Numbered from the stretch's first letter, positions 12,057 through 26,296 are shown. The stretch: 64,000 nucleotides of DNA from Dysidea avara (GCF_963678975.1 NC_089272.1:3716359-3780358), one strand, 5' to 3'. Numbers and translations: made by a program. Notes: generated by a model not told the origin, from the letters alone.

Positions 12057-12779
12057 CCCCTGCAAAATTCAGAGTGGCTGAAAGGTAATCCAGCCAAAAC
12101 CGGAGCAGTGGACCCCTTGCTATGGTCCTGTTAATCAGGACTTAATTAAATATACATGTAATTATGTAGATGCTTATCACACATACATACAGACAGTAAG
12201 AATCCTTACACTTTGTCCAGTAATGTTTCTCACTCACTCACTGACTGCACACTCACTCACACTGCACACTGAGAGACTTACCATCAAGTTTTATGTTGTT
12301 TAACGGTTTTCCCATAAGCAGCCGGCCCACCACCAGTTATATACTTCTTATGGGAACCAATTAATTGTCCTTCACTCTTCAGTAAACAATATCTTGGCTT
12401 CCAGTCCACCTGAAAGGAAATGAAGCACATTTCGACAAATTAATGAAACTGACAAATGTCGTAGTAATAATACTAAGGTTGAACAGCTTGTGAATTCATG
12501 GGCTGCTCACCAGAAGAACAAGCATGCGTCCACCCTTGAAGCTCATGACATGGATCCAAATGTGCCTTGCTTCATGAATTATTTCATGATAAGTATATAT
12601 CACAGTGAATCTCACTTAACATAAGCTTCAGCTTGATATGGAAATACCGTAATATTATTTAGATAACGGATAATGTTTATAATTTTTCAATACCGCCCAG
12701 CACTAGCAACTGTGTATATAAATGAATAGGCTTCATTTATCAAATTTATCCAATTTTTCCATTATCTATACTTACAGTA

Positions 12780-13860
12780 GGGTCTGATGAGTTCGGATAC
12801 CTGTAAATAGAGGGACCACTGTATTTCAAATGCACTAGAAATCCTTAAGCAAAAAATGTGCATACTTTAAATTTATTTTAACCTGTTCACTTTTGAGGTG
12901 CATTAATTAGAGTTGTCCAGTTTCCCCATGACACCCACTGAAGTTTTCACACAAATGATCAGACAAGACAAATGGAATTTCTCAGTGAATAGTAAGAAGA
13001 TACATTTCCAATGAAAATAAATTAAGGGCATAGACATGTGAGTGAAGCTTAAGCTTCGTTCTTGGTCAACAATAGCAACTGAGCATAAGCAGGCATCAAA
13101 GCTGGAACCATTTAATACCAGACCGATGCTCCAGCCAACTGACTTTTATATTCTGCCTCACACAGATGTACATGCACCTGCTACTGTACATAAACAAAGC
13201 AAAGCCTCTGATAATATCTGACTTGTACTGTAAACAACGAAAGTTTGGCATGACTTTTAAGTTGGCGAATCAACTTGCAAAGCAGGTTGGCAGATGAAAC
13301 TTTGGTAAATTTACCACACAGCCAATAGTGAGCAATATACGTAGCTAATTGATGGGTAAAAGTTATGGCTAATTTTTTCAACTCACCAAATTCGCCAAAC
13401 TTTCATCGTTTATGCCATAATGGTCTGCCATGATGTCACTATCCAATAAATTAGTTCCCTATTCTCCACCTTTAGATGGTCAGAATGGGTATTACTGCAA
13501 CTGAGATAACATTCCGTACAGGTAAAAAACAACACTCTTTAATTGTTTAATTGTGCAACTTTTGCAGGGTTAGAAAGGGATGAAACATTCCATAAGACAC
13601 TATGAAGATGAGTTCCCTGTTTTCAGAAAAATCAAAGACATTTTTAAGCTAAATAAAGATAACTCTTTACTCATTTTAATGTCACATATGTACAGGGTTC
13701 ATTAGGTTCTTACGAAGTACTGTACGTAGCTGCAATTGATGAAATATTTGCTTATTGTCAGGAAGAACTGTTAGATTACCAGCCATTGTATCTGTCAAGG
13801 TCATTTACTGATTTACTGTATCATCACCTTTGTTTATAAGAATTCATTATATGGATACAA
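12780..13860 (+). repeat. Direct-repeat unit A (~1.05 kb)
   Basis: Begins near GAGTTCGGATACCTGTAAAT and ends near ATCACCTTTGTTTATAAGAA; the same landmarks in the same order recur at 14565-15625, offset by about 1.78 kb, with scattered substitutions and short indels. Non-coding. The head (CAGTAGGGTCT ... GGACCACTGTA, 12774-12824) resembles pogo/Tigger ends. Confidence 0.75.
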
Positions 13861-14564
13861 ATTAACAAGTTAGCTAATTAGCATGTGGTTTCAACAGAAT
13901 TGTATAAATTATGTAATCACATTAGCGGTTGATTGCCCATCCCACACACACACACACGCGCAAGCACAGTTGGGAATTCTTTGGTGGAGAGCAAGTCTAC
14001 TGACCTTTTGCCTAGAAGCTGATCATTAGAGATCCAGGAAATGTTTATCTTATTACAGAATACTAATGGAACACTATCCAATTCTCTCTGAGTGATAGGG
14101 TTTTGCAGATGATTAAGTTCATCTGTGACATACAGTAGTCACATCTATTTTGGACCAAGATATCTGCCCCATTGTCACATTTTTGAGTTACCAGGGTTTA
14201 GTCCTGGCAAAGTCTCTGAGCAAGGCATGCTCGCATCTTGTGAGATTAGATTTAAAGTATTCCCTCCAATGTTGCAGTATAGTTGCAAGCTTACTTACAG
14301 TAGTGCTTATCACTGCATTATTATTTACTCTCAGTGTCAGTTCTATTAGATGGTGCTTTTTGAAGATTTCTTATTGTATGACAGAAAATATAATGTAAGA
14401 GCCTCGCTGTTGGCGCGAAGCTTAATATGCCTTGATATGATATGCCTTCAGCTTGATATGATCATACTGCGATATATTTTAGATACCTGTATTATAACTT
14501 TTCAATCACTACTTTGTACAAAAATAAATGGGCTTCAGTTTTTCCATTATCCAAACTTCAGTAC

Positions 14565-15625
14565 TTAGGGCCCAATGAGTTTGGATAATAGAGGGACCAC
14601 TGTACTTCAAATGTAGTAGCTATAGAACTACTGTATCTTAAGGAAGAAAATATGTGTATACACTTAGCATTTAGCCCATTCATTTTGGTGTGCATTAATT
14701 AGAATTACCCAGTTTCCCCCATGGCACTGTGCTTAAATACACTAAAGTTCTCACGTAAATGACCAAACAAGACAAACAGATGAATAATAAGGAGACACAT
14801 TTTCAACAATAAAATAAATTACAGACATAGATGTGTGAGTGAAGCTTTTAAAAGCTTCTCGTTGGTCAACAATAGCAACTGAGCATAAAGCAGGTTGAGC
14901 CATTACTGATGCTCAAGCCAATTAACTTATATATGCTGCCTCACATAGATATATACACACCTGCTACATAAACAAAGCAAAGCCTCTGATAATAATAGAT
15001 GCCATGACTTAATAGTAAATGACGAAGTTCGGCGCAACTTAAGTTTGGCGAATATCAGCTTGTGAAGCAGGTTGGCAGATGAAAGTATGATGAATTCACC
15101 ACACAGCCAATAGCAAGCAATATAAAATAGTTAATTGACGAATAAAAGTTTAACGAACTTTGCCAAACTTAAGCCATGTCAAACTTTCATCGTTTATGGT
15201 ATAATGTTCTTCCATGATGTCACTATAACCAATGAATTATTTCCCCTTTAGATGGTCCATAGCAACTAAATATTAGAGAATGGGCATTACTGCAACTGAG
15301 CATTCTGTACAGGTAAAAAACAAACTATTTAGTTCTGCAACTTTTGCAGGGTTAGAAAGGGATAAAACATGCCATAGGACACTATGAAGTGTTTTCAGAA
15401 AAATCAAAAGCATTTTAAAGCCAAATGAAGATAATTTTTTACTCATTTTAACACCACATACTTGTATAAGTTTCAATAGGTTCTTATGAAGTACTGTATG
15501 TACATGTAGCTGCAATTGAAGAAACATTTGTTTATCGTCAGGAAAAACTGTTAAAATTACCACCCATTGTATCTGTCAAGGTCATTAATTTTACTGTAGC
15601 ATCACCTTTGTTTATAAGAACAAGG
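14565..15625 (+). repeat. Direct-repeat unit B (~1.05 kb)
   Basis: Second copy of 12780-13860. Shared internal landmarks include CAACAATAGCAACTGAGCAT, AAACAAAGCAAAGCCTCTGA and GTTAGAAAGGGAT. The intervening 13940-14400 sequence has its own copies at 21060-21240, 21850-21990 and 24030-24180. Confidence 0.75.
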
Positions 15626-17565
15626 TAGTATATTTCATTACATGCATGTGGTGCTGCATATAGCACAGCTCTAGTAAATTTAAGCAGTCTCCAGTCACAT
15701 GAGATAGGTGTTGTTGATGGTGTAGATAAGTGCATTGCATGCACGCACACATACATGCACACCAGCACAGACTATGCACACATATACCCTACACAAACTT
15801 ATCTCACATTTATCAGCCCATTCTGTTTCTTGTGAACAACTCTCGTAAGTAAAACACACATCAATTTAGTATCTAGCAATCACCTAAAATGTATTGGTAT
15901 AATGACTGCACTGTGAAAAAAGCTCAGAATAATAAGGTCTATAACAGTCTTATTATGTTAGTATTGGAATGAAATAGTACAGCATATATTATTAGATTAG
16001 GACTTTACTATAACAAGCTTATTGAATACATTTAAGACAGTCATATATTAGAGATTAAATCACTAGTATAGTGTAGTGCATTATCAGACTATACTACGCC
16101 TATTTCAACCATATATTGGCTACTATATACTACTGTCCTTTTTTACTTTCCTATAATCTGTGGCTACCTTAATTAAATAATTTCTATAATTATATTTGTA
16201 ATGAATTTAATTATGAAAATATGTTAAAACCACAATATGTACAGCTAGTAAATCAATGTCTCCTTGGCCAGCCATGACAGTATCAAATCAATTTCATCAT
16301 TTATCAGTCTTTATCCAACTGTAGCAGGTAAGACAGTAAATACAATTCACAAGTTCCATTACAAATTACCTGTATTATCATCACCATGTAGAACTCTGTG
16401 ACAATCTGTTAGTTGTCTGGTAGAACAGTCCCACAGCTCTAATACAAAGATGGTAAATAAAATGTGTATTCTGGACAATCGTTGGACTTACAGTTTGTAA
16501 CAATAAGAATCTCATAAAACCGAGACCTTGTTTGGAAACCTAGTATTACCATGTAGAACGGCGGCTAGGTCCCACAACTCTATTAAAGATGGTAAATATA
16601 ATGCGTATACTGAACAATCATTGTACTTACAGTTTGTAACAACCTTCTAAAACTGAGACCGAGTCTGAGACCGACAATCCATGTAGAACTAAGACAAGTC
16701 TGATAAGACCAGGTCTCAATCCTAAATGGAGGTAAACATAATTCATATTCTGGATTACTTGGTGTACTTACAGTTATTATCAGTGAGTCTAACCAGACAT
16801 AAAATGGCCACTTAATATGTGACTTTGTTGGGCTAATATCAGACGAAGATTTTTGAACGGTCATATCTCAGCCAAGAACAATGATATCAAGCTGTAATTA
16901 GCAGGTATGGTTATCAAGTGTTAAAATAAGTACATTCAAGCACTGATGTACGTATGTTAAATCCGTATTCTTTGGCTAATGAATAAGCATACCTGCTAGT
17001 TAGAGTTTGACATATTCACTCTTGGCTGAGATATAACCATTCAAAACTCTTCGTCTGACATTCATCCATACCCAAAACTCACAAAAATACTCCTACCAAG
17101 TGGCCATTTTTATGTCTGTTACATAAGCTCACAAGAAGCATCTGATGCACTGATAACCAAGTCCAAGAATCTTGTAATCACTACGTACAATTGAAACAAG
17201 ACTAAATATAATATAATTTACATACTCTTAGTGAACTTACTTCTGTTAGCAATACGATCATGGTCAGCGAAATAAGGACAAACAAGATGGAACAGGTTCT
17301 TGAAAGCACTCAACTCATTTACAGTGCCAGTCGTACATGAGGTAGCAGCCGTCAGCTGTTGATGAAAAGCAATGGAAAACATGAAGAAATGAGACCGGTT
17401 TCCACAAACCTAAACAAAGGTAAATATAAATTGTATACTGGACACTCTCAGTGTACTTACTTACAGATTTTAGCAGTAAGAAGAATCTCTTAGAACGAGA
17501 CTAAGTCTGTAATTCCTACCCTATTGAAAAGAAAATGAATAAAAACACAATCAAGCTTAATGCAC

Positions 17566-17837
17566 TTACAGCTGTAAGTAATTAGAAGATGAGGTTGAAC
17601 AACTCTGTGAAAAAAGAACAAAACTGTCCACAATGGTTGCTACCAGATTCTTTAAAGGAAGCAGCTGCCATTGAAGGAAATTAACACTGCAGATGTCATA
17701 CACTGACAACCTGGAGAAATAAGAGGTCCGACAAGAAACTGTACGTCTGAAGAGATAATATACAAAATCATAAGAGCAGACCATGCATACTCTTACCGTT
17801 GATGGCTGATGAACTGTGTCCACTCGTCATCCGCCAT
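17566..17837 (-). CDS. Possible captured 5' exons inside CACTA element
   Basis: After an acceptor (TCTCAG) the minus strand opens with ATG (17837-17835), MADDEWTQFISHQ, then a GTAAGAG donor. Joining to the next CTCTTCAG acceptor keeps the frame (RRTVSCRTSYFSR...) and runs to a TAA at 17566, about 75 residues. No domain is recognised. The acidic N-terminus looks like that of a real gene, but the tail is low in conservation cues. It could be a host gene 5' end picked up by the transposon, or a small gene of the element. Confidence 0.25.
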
Positions 17838-17989
17838 AAGCTGAGATAACAGGTTATAAAATATGTAATACGTACACAGTTGAATCATTTACAGGCCATT
17901 GTCATACAATACACAATAAAAAATTTAATACAGCTAAACCTATCGTACAAGCTATCATTTTAGTCTAATACTTACTCATCTAGAGCTGT

Positions 17990-18235
17990 TTTTGATCACT
18001 GCCATCGTAGGAATTGGGCCACCACGCCGCCACTTCACCACTACAGCCAGCAGGGATGTACAGTTGTGGTCCATAACTATCATCGTGCGGTCATTGGACA
18101 ATGGCGCCGATCGCGCACACTCTCTCCGCGAGATACACCGTCTCACATTTACAACCTCTTAGGCTCTGATACAACAATAGCGACAAAGATGGCGACTTAA
18201 TTGCATCTGCTACGCATGCGCACACCACTGACCCC
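17990..18235 (-). promoter_or_regulatory. GC-rich promoter-like block in CACTA element
   Basis: This is one of the more GC-rich stretches of the window. It holds an NRF1-like ACGCATGCGCAC near 18211 and a YY1-like AAAGATGGCGAC near 18185, both common just upstream of housekeeping genes, and a spliceable leader on the minus strand ending in a GTAAGT donor near 17975. Confidence 0.4.
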
Positions 18236-18739
18236 ACAAGCGTTACTACCAACTTTTACAGGTGTGCTAACTGTGCAAAAAAATCTGGATTTGTATGACT
18301 CTTAGAAAGAGTTGATTGAATAATTAATTTTTCTGGTATTATATGCTTTGCTGTATGAAAATGTGTGCATATAAAATTAGCTATCACAACAAAGCTAGCT
18401 ATAGTGATTTAATAACAGACTGTGTACTTATTGTAAAATCATCATGACTTTGTTCGATACAGTAAAAAAATCTTAAGTCACGTGCTGTCTGCATAAACAA
18501 AAGTCCATGAATAATGAGATGGTGAAACTAAAAAGTCAGTTATCACATTTAGTAAAGTAAACAAAGCCATAGCAAAAGAATGTGTATTAAACTAAAGTAT
18601 AATCTGTTTCCCATAATATAAGATGGGGTTTATACTAAAGTATAAGATAGTTAGTATAATGCAAGACTATACTGAGATTAATTGTATAATTTAAGCCATT
18701 AGATATACCATCTTATATTCCTCTTTTTTCACAGTGCTG

Positions 18740-18940
18740 GTAATAAGTGATATCAATACATCACTAGCGCAACACAATACACACATACGCACAATGCAAA
18801 AGCAAAGCCTTTGACTATGGTAACGCGGTCACACCTATCCAGTGTAAACACCTGGAATGGGTCATGTTATAACAAATGAAGGTGTACATATATTTGCAGT
18901 AAACTGTTTATCTAGTGCTACCGCTGTCGCAGGTTATTGA
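18740..18940 (+). repeat. Duplicated segment, copy also at 25706-25980
   Basis: The run TGATATCAATACATCACTA, then CGCAACACAATACACACA, CCTGGAATGGGTC and CTGTTTATC is shared in order by both loci. Confidence 0.7.
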
Positions 18941-20900
18941 GGCCAGATACTCGGACTCAAGCAACAATGCAGGCAGCTTGGGGCATCAGTGGAATGGAAT
19001 GGTGGACTGAAATGATATGTTAGAAAATTTCACCTAGTGGTCATCATTTTATTAACAGCACCTCCAAACAAAGACCACCTCTTTATAATGACCACTGTAA
19101 TATTAATGTTAAATTGCATGTAAGGACAACACACCCCACCTCGAAATGTGTGCATAGACAATTCAGTTACTTGTCATTATTCTAGGCTCAGCACTGAAAG
19201 GTCTGACAACAACTTGTGCTGCATCCCCAGCCTAATAATACTAGCTATTTAAAAATTAAAAAATTAAAAAGGAAGTAGGGGTTGATATACACGCTACAAA
19301 AAGTAAAGAAACAAGCTCAAAAATGTTACAGCTGAAATGAGAAATGGCCCAGCAGTAAAAAGTAAGGAACACACGTGGCACTAAATGGACTTTAAAAGAT
19401 TTCTTCTTAAAACTACTTCCGTAGGGAACTTACGGTTCTACACGGTTTTACAACTTGTTTATCAGACATTAGGGCTTGTGTACACTTCGTGTCTTTAAAA
19501 GTTATTGTAGGGATTAGAGGTTTGATCGAAGAAAATACGCGTATGAACAAACCAGGATTAGATAATGTCAGTGTTGGATGGACTGTACAAACAAGGGTAA
19601 GTTGACTGGTATAAGGTTACGCTAGATGTAACACAAGGTTGAGAAATATGTCTAAATACACATTAATAACGGTCGCAAGAAAACTACTACTACTACTACG
19701 AAAAAAGATTTTTTTATTACGTAACGCAATAAAAATCTATTGAGAGATGTTGCATAATCCAGGGCTAATATTGCAAAACCGTCCCCACACGTAAATAACT
19801 CACAGTAGTGGCCACGCGTCTTTTAATTGGGCGAGTGCTTTGTAGTTTCTTGGCCACATGCCTCACTACCGCGAGTCTTGATTAACTGGACCAAGAAGTT
19901 GGACTAATGACCTTTGCATGATCAAGTGCATGGGCAGCTGGGGACGAGACTATAGGTTTCTAGAAGATAGAGTGCACTAATAAATTCATGCAGTTACTCA
20001 TGTGTGACAGCTGATATAAACAAGGATAGTAAAAGAACTTATAGTGTTATAGCGAATGTGTAGTGAAGTGTAGTGTATTTGAAGGTAGTTCAGAGTAGTT
20101 AGATTGTTACACAGTGATTACTTTGCATGCATCTTATTTAAAGACTACTGTGAGGATTGGTCTATTGTTGCTCTCAACTGTTTTGTAACTGCATTCTCAG
20201 TGGAGTTACTACAAGGTGAGGAGTGTATTAGCGCTGTAGAGGGTACAAATACTACTATAAGCTATAGAATTTAATTCCATTATTCCACTGATCCGTTATT
20301 CCATATTTGTTTCCCCAAAGGATGAAACATATACAAATGTACATTATAACATCAAACAAGGTTGTAAACATTAAAACATATGTTGCTCATGAGCTCATGT
20401 GCTGGCATGGCTCACTGTGCCACCTGAACAATTGTAGCAACTAGTCACAAAAGGTAAGCTTGTTAACGCTAATAAGTTTCGATGGGCATTAAATATAAAC
20501 AGAGACAGAAACACGATTTTTTGACACAATTACAGTGACCAGGCACATGCCTTTCAGTATGTGTGCCTGGTTACAACAGAGTTTGGAGACCTTCAGTATG
20601 TGACATATATATACATACAAGTGTAATTAAAAATTTCAAGTAGGCAATAACACAAGGAGATCTATACCTGCAGCTATACTAGCGGACATTTAATTTCTAC
20701 TTCAGTCTGGCAGCCTGAGCAATGACTGAAGTTGGCACTAGTGTTTGGGTGTCAGTAAGCATTCTTAGTTCATTGCTGTTTGGTCAAATAAAAAGTTTCG
20801 TGCCACCTGCCTGCTCAATATCGAATAGTAACTTTATAGTACTTACTGACACTAGCTGGAGAATCAATCTACAATACAACAAAAGCCTCTATGACCTTTA
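18941..20900. other. Gene-free stretch
   Basis: About 2 kb with no supportable gene. It includes a short hairpin around ACCAGGCACATGCC (20538-20575) that is related to a hairpin at 50470-50518, and a CA-free AT-rich background. Confidence 0.45.
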
Positions 20901-20943
20901 CAGATACAATGGCTGGTAATCTAACAGTTCTTGCCCATCCCTG

Positions 20944-21059
<116 letters not shown>

Positions 21060-21228
21060 TGCACAGTTGGGAGTTCTTTGGCGGAGAGCAAGTCTACTGA
21101 CATTTTGCCTAGAAGTTGGTCATTAGAGATCCAGGAGATATTTATTTATGTTATTACAGAATACTAGTGGAACACTATCCAATTCTGTCTGAGTGACAGG
21201 GTCTTGCAGATGATTAAGTTCATATGTG

Positions 21229-21845
21229 ATTGAATTTGACAAAACAAGGCTTCGACACACAAAGCTTTGTTAGGAGATAGGGCGATTTTAAGGAATCATT
21301 GTGTAATAACTTCCCAGTGCCTACAGCTGTGCAAACAAAATTTGCACCAATTGTTCATCTGTTCACTAGCTATCACTGAGTGGGTGTATACATTTCTGAT
21401 ACCCGAAATTTACCCTGTTTTGAGCAGCTTTTTTCGAGCGGGTAATAATATCACAGGTGGTAGTAATAGGGTGAGAGTGTGGGGGTGGACGGTGGTCTTA
21501 ATATACGGGTATAAAATGAAGTAAGAAGACGATTGGAATCCAGAGGCCAAGTTTGGGCTCTCCATGGCCCTCCATGGCCCTCAAATTACTCCAAATTGAC
21601 TGAGAACACTATTGGCGAGTTCTCTGTGAAGTCCCAGCTCACTAAACACCATTATCACAAAGCCATGGCCATTTAATGGTGCCAATCTCACACTCGTGGC
21701 TTTGACAGGGTCGGAAGAAAGCTGCTACAGAAACCAGACTTGCCAGTGCTGAAGGAAGTACAGTGTGAAAAATGATAGTGTATTAGACCAGCAATCCATT
21801 TCTGGTAAAATCGTAAGTTTGATTTGTGTGTGTGGAAGCCTTGTT
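21229..21845. mobile_element. MITE with ACAAGGCTTC termini
   Basis: Ends ACAAGGCTTCGACACACAAA and, inverted, ACAAGGCTTCCACACACACA. The related locus at 14125 lacks it, so it inserted into this copy. Related elements lie at about 28541-28920 and near 29585. No intact ORF. Confidence 0.6.
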
Positions 21846-22009
21846 ATATGAAATCCGGTCACATATGTAGTCACATTTATTTTGGACCACAATATCTGCC
21901 CCATTGTCACATTTTTGAATTACCAGGGTTTTGTCCTGGCAAAGTCTCTGGGCAAGGCATGCTCGTGTCTTGTGAGATTAGATACTATGAAATCTGTAGC
22001 TTTACATAT

Positions 22010-22758
22010 CCAACAATTAAGCGACTTTTAATAAAAAAAATTTTTATTGGCAAGATACACGCGTCTACACTGGAAGCAGGTTTTCAAGGCTCTGTTATGG
22101 AGCGCCAGATAACTTTTAAACCCTTTCCAGGTTCTAGCAGGAATGGCCAGCATGACATCTACTTTCACGTAAAATGTAACAGCTTAATACGGCCTTCTTC
22201 ATGGTACAAAGTAGGGGGTTTAACATTACACATAGAACCATTGGCCATGAAAATATTGGCTCACCTCAACAATCCAGGCGCGAACTTTTTAACGATTCCA
22301 GGTTATACCAGGCTAGATCTATCCTTTCTTGAATACTTCAGCTAGCTATACCGTTCGTGACGAACGTTTTACACGGTACAAATAATTTTATAAAAATCAC
22401 TATCTCAATCCAATAGTCGCATACCCTGGCTGAGTACTGATTATTAATGACGCGCGCGCTATATTGCGTGGGCGAGTTGCAATGGAGAAGTATTACGTTC
22501 TTGAATGTTTAATTCATCAACTTTTCAATGGTCAATAGTCCTTGTACATCATGCTAATAACTTTTTTTGATCACGTGATACATCTTTGTATTTAGTACAT
22601 GTAATCAAATAAATATTTTGAAAAATGGTCATTATAAAAATTTCAAGTTTCTTGTTTGCAGTTCTCCAACGTATAAACCTGTGGAAAAACAGTCACATTT
22701 AAATTGGTGAATTTTAAAAAATCTTTATCACGCACACACTACACACACACACTACACA

Positions 22759-22818
<60 letters not shown>

Positions 22819-24012
22819 CACTACATATTCACATAAAATAAAACACTACAAGGTATGGTAATGGTTGTTTACATTGGTTAATTTTGTGGTGTGCCACATA
22901 TAGCAACAAGGGAAATGTGTATCTGTGATCAAGAATTTAATTTAGTTTGTAATATCAATCTTTGTCAACTAGAGATGAACTGGCTATTGGTAAAAAGTGA
23001 GGGGTAGCCAATGCCTCGGGAATCTTGTATGCTATGTGAGAAATCAAATCAGAAATACACAAATATATTAGAAACCAAATCCTAAATCCAAAATCATGTA
23101 AAAATAAAGGAGAAAGTGAGTTTAACAAAGTAGACAATGATCGATCATGAATAACTAGAACAAGATGTAGATCAACAACTGTACAGGTAGTTACTAGTTA
23201 GCAATATCACTAAATGCTTTTAAAAATACATAAAGATTGGGAGTCTCGTATACGCCAGTTTGGTGCTTTGCTTGGGCATTGGCAACCCCTCTGGTACACC
23301 ATTTCTGTGTTTTGCGTGGGCGTTGGCTACCCCTCGGGAAAAATAAAATAATGAAAGACTATACAGAAGCTGATCTGTACAGAAGATGAGCCCTGCACAG
23401 CTACGTGGGCTTCTTTTTACAAAGCATACACTCACCTTATTTGCACATTGCCCAATCATCATCATGGACGCTTCCACCTCCCACCGTGCACTAAAGTAAT
23501 AGAAACAAACATCATTAAATAATATAAGCATTAATATTATTATAGCATAACACAGCAGCACAATATTACAGCATGATAAACAAACCAAAGTATTTATACA
23601 GAAAACTATGTCATAGACATTTAATCGTCTTTGAGCAAGGCCATTTTAACGAAGGCGCAAATTGGGCGTGGGCGGGCAATTCATTACATTCTTTTCGCCG
23701 TTTATAACTATCACTGGCAAACTAATGCATATACTATATCAAAGAACGTATATATTTAAACAGTTGTGTGATACTTATAGACTGTTTTTTCACTGTCAAC
23801 CACTTCTTGCGCGTGGGCGGTCCACCACCCCTCTCCTCCGCACCCACCCACCCCCTATATGATATACGTACTATACAGCTGAGCATATAAAAGTTGCTAA
23901 AATTAACAGGTTTTTGTAGAATCAGTTTTATTTTTTAAATTCTAATTGAACAAACAGTACATTTTCATACTGTAGCTGAATGACATTAAAATACATTGAA
24001 TTGTCTGATATG
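22010..24012 (+). repeat. 2-kb interspersed repeat, copy 1 (uninterrupted)
   Basis: Begins ACAATTAAGCGACTTTAA and ends near ACATTGAATTGTCTGATATG. It matches 43083-49960 once the later insertions there are removed. Contains a degenerate ORF-like stretch (MERQITFKPFPGSSRNGQ and onward, 22097-22345) conserved between copies, an (AC)n run (22735-22816), and a ~55-bp tandem phrase ending in GGTACACCATT. It sits within a sequence that is continuous at 14250 (AGATTAGATTTAAAGTATTC), so it is itself an insertion. Superfamily unknown. Confidence 0.7.
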
Positions 24013-24029
24013 AATTTCTGATATTTCAT

Positions 24030-25990
24030 TTTTAGTATTCCCTCCAATGTTGCAGTATAGCTGCAAGCTCACTTAGTGCTTATCATTGCTTTATTATTTT
24101 CTCTCAGTGTCAGTTCTATTAGATGGTCCTTTTTGAAGATTTCTTATTGTTCGACAGAAAGTAAGAGCCTTGCTGTTGGCACAAAGTTAAAGCCCTTGTG
24201 TAGAAGGAATACATCAGACTCTGATAGCTCTACAGTATCTGACAAGTTGGTAATGTGTGTTTGCACATAAGATACAATACATGGTATATGATCGTGAGCA
24301 GGAGCATATCAAATCCTATGGACAAGGGAGCATGTAACTCTGTAAACAGTAAAATTCAAACATGGCTGCCATGTACTATAATAAGCATCTTTTAAAATTT
24401 CCTAATTAGGATATTGTGTAGAGGCACATGCTCGAGTACATCACGTTTCCGTTGCGATGAAGCAAAGCTATGGAAACGAAGTTCAATGGCATGACAGAGG
24501 TATCTAGAGCACAGGCTTAGCAGGACAGTCTTTCTACAGTCACTAATCACGTAAAATCTTACTCCACTTGACTATTCCAGGCTCTACCTTTGACTCAATG
24601 ATCTTCCCATCGAAGCAGCTTTACATAAGATGATGGAGTAGCAGCCAATTTAGTGTATCCCTGTTGTGCGTAAGAATGATGTAACCAACTATATACATAG
24701 TAACCTGGACGCCATGTTTGAAGTTTGCCCTAGTATTGGTAGTGTACAGAGTTACAGTATATATGTACATGCTCCCTTGTCCATAGGATTCAATGAGCTC
24801 CTGTCGTGAGTACCTTTTGCAAAACAATTTCACTAAATCAGGCATGCACCCACAGCTTGCCTTTGGCTGACTGTGGGCACCACCTAAACCATTCACCTAC
24901 AAAAGGCAAACAAATTATTCCAACACACCCGTCCCATCAGATAGCTCCTCACAAAGCAATGTAATTGAATAGTATTTTTGAATAAACTTTAATATAAACA
25001 ATTTTCAAGATGAGGTATGTAATTGAAAGTATGAAATGACAATTTGCTGTTATTGTGTCCTACCAATATACATACAGCTGTATGAAACAGAGCAGAATGC
25101 ACTGAGACAACTTAATACATAGACAAGAAGCAACTGGTAGGATTAGTTTTACTACATTATATTCTATGTCATACTTTTTGATTAATTATGCTGTTTGAGT
25201 GTGGCTGTTTTGATAACATTTCTTACATTACTGTACTACACTGTAGCTATTAGTGAAATTACAGGTATCTGTATAACTGTACTGTATGAGCAAATATAGT
25301 ACTTTGCATGGGAGTATCAAAGTGTTGAAGAGTGCATTACTAATTTTTAAAAATACATGTGCTGTAGCAAAGGCCACAAGGCACCTGCAAAACTGAAGCA
25401 AAATCTAGCAGTGAAATTATTGTATAGCACGACTCTAATAAATTTAAGCAGTCTCCATTCACACCGTACAGCAAGATTCTAAGCAATTACTTGTGTGTAA
25501 CAGTTGCTATCAGGTAAAGCTCATATTGGCGGTATAGAAAAGTACATTGCACATGCACCCACACAGACTACACACACATATATACTCAACTCACATATGT
25601 ATATCAGCCCATTCACCAGAAGCTGTTTCTTGTGAACAACTCTTGTAAGTAAACATGTATCAATTTAGTATCTAGCAAATACCTAGAATGTATCGGTATC
25701 AGATTGACTAGTAATAAATGATATCAATACATCACTAACGCAACACAATACACACAGATGCGCAATGCAAAGCAAAGCGTTTGACTATACCATAATGCAG
25801 TCATGTCTACCCAGTGAACTAGCACTTTCAGTTGTCCTGTGTTACTAAATGCCTGGAATGGGTCGTGTTGTAACAACTTAATGAAGGTCTACCTTTTGAC
25901 TGGCTAGTTTCTAAACTTAATAAAGCATGGGAAAAACATGTGTAGTAAGCTGTTTATCCAGTGCTACTACTGTCGCAGGCAATTTACCCT
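24030..25990 (+). repeat. Second copy of the 14258-15900 / 18740-18940 sequences
   Basis: 24030-24180 matches 14258-14400; 25425-25705 matches 15640-15905; 25706-25980 matches 18740-18940. The last two join directly here but are separated by the CACTA element at the first locus. Confidence 0.75.
24288..24806. mobile_element. Foldback/MITE element
   Basis: GAATCCTATGGACAAGGGAG-type sequence at 24312-24332 (as AAATCCTATGGACAAGGGAG) is mirrored at 24770-24790, with further matches outward (CAGGAGC) and inward (CAAACATGGC). About 520 bp, no ORF. Confidence 0.55.
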
Positions 25991-26296
25991 GCCTCTTCAA
26001 AATTCTTTATTGCTATAATTTTGATAATTTTCAAAATTCATGCTCCACACAACAGCTTTTGGAGGAAAGAATATAGTTGAAATGTTCAGTAGTAAGCTAA
26101 GAGCATCATTGAAATACAGTGAACTTGGTTGTGATTCTAAGTTTATTGGTAGATGCTATGCAATCACGTTAGTATAATGAATAAAATGTTGAGATAACAG
26201 CATAATGAATAAAACCATGCGGAAGAGTATTTGCAGCAGGCGAAACAATGAATCTGCTTGGAGTGGCAATAAATTAAATACACTACGATCTGGGAC

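Larger units (their letters stand above)
15909..18736 (-). mobile_element. CACTA/EnSpm-type element with promoter-like cargo
   Basis: Both ends read CACTGTGAAAAAAG inward (15909-15922 and, inverted, 18723-18736), flanked by the 3-bp target duplication CTG (15906-15908 and 18737-18739). Termini beginning CACT and 3-bp duplications are hallmarks of the CACTA superfamily. The duplicated sequence at 25695-25720 (ATTGACTAGTAATAAATGAT) gives the empty site, matching the two flanks joined with one TSD removed. At 2828 bp it has no transposase that I can see, so it is non-autonomous. Its interior holds a GC-rich promoter-like block and short exons that look host-derived. Confidence 0.75.

Noticed and set aside
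22097-22345. Protein-coding gene in the 2-kb repeat (MERQITFKPF...)
   Set aside because: It recurs in both repeat copies without a recognisable domain and opens and closes at different places; treated as part of the repeat.
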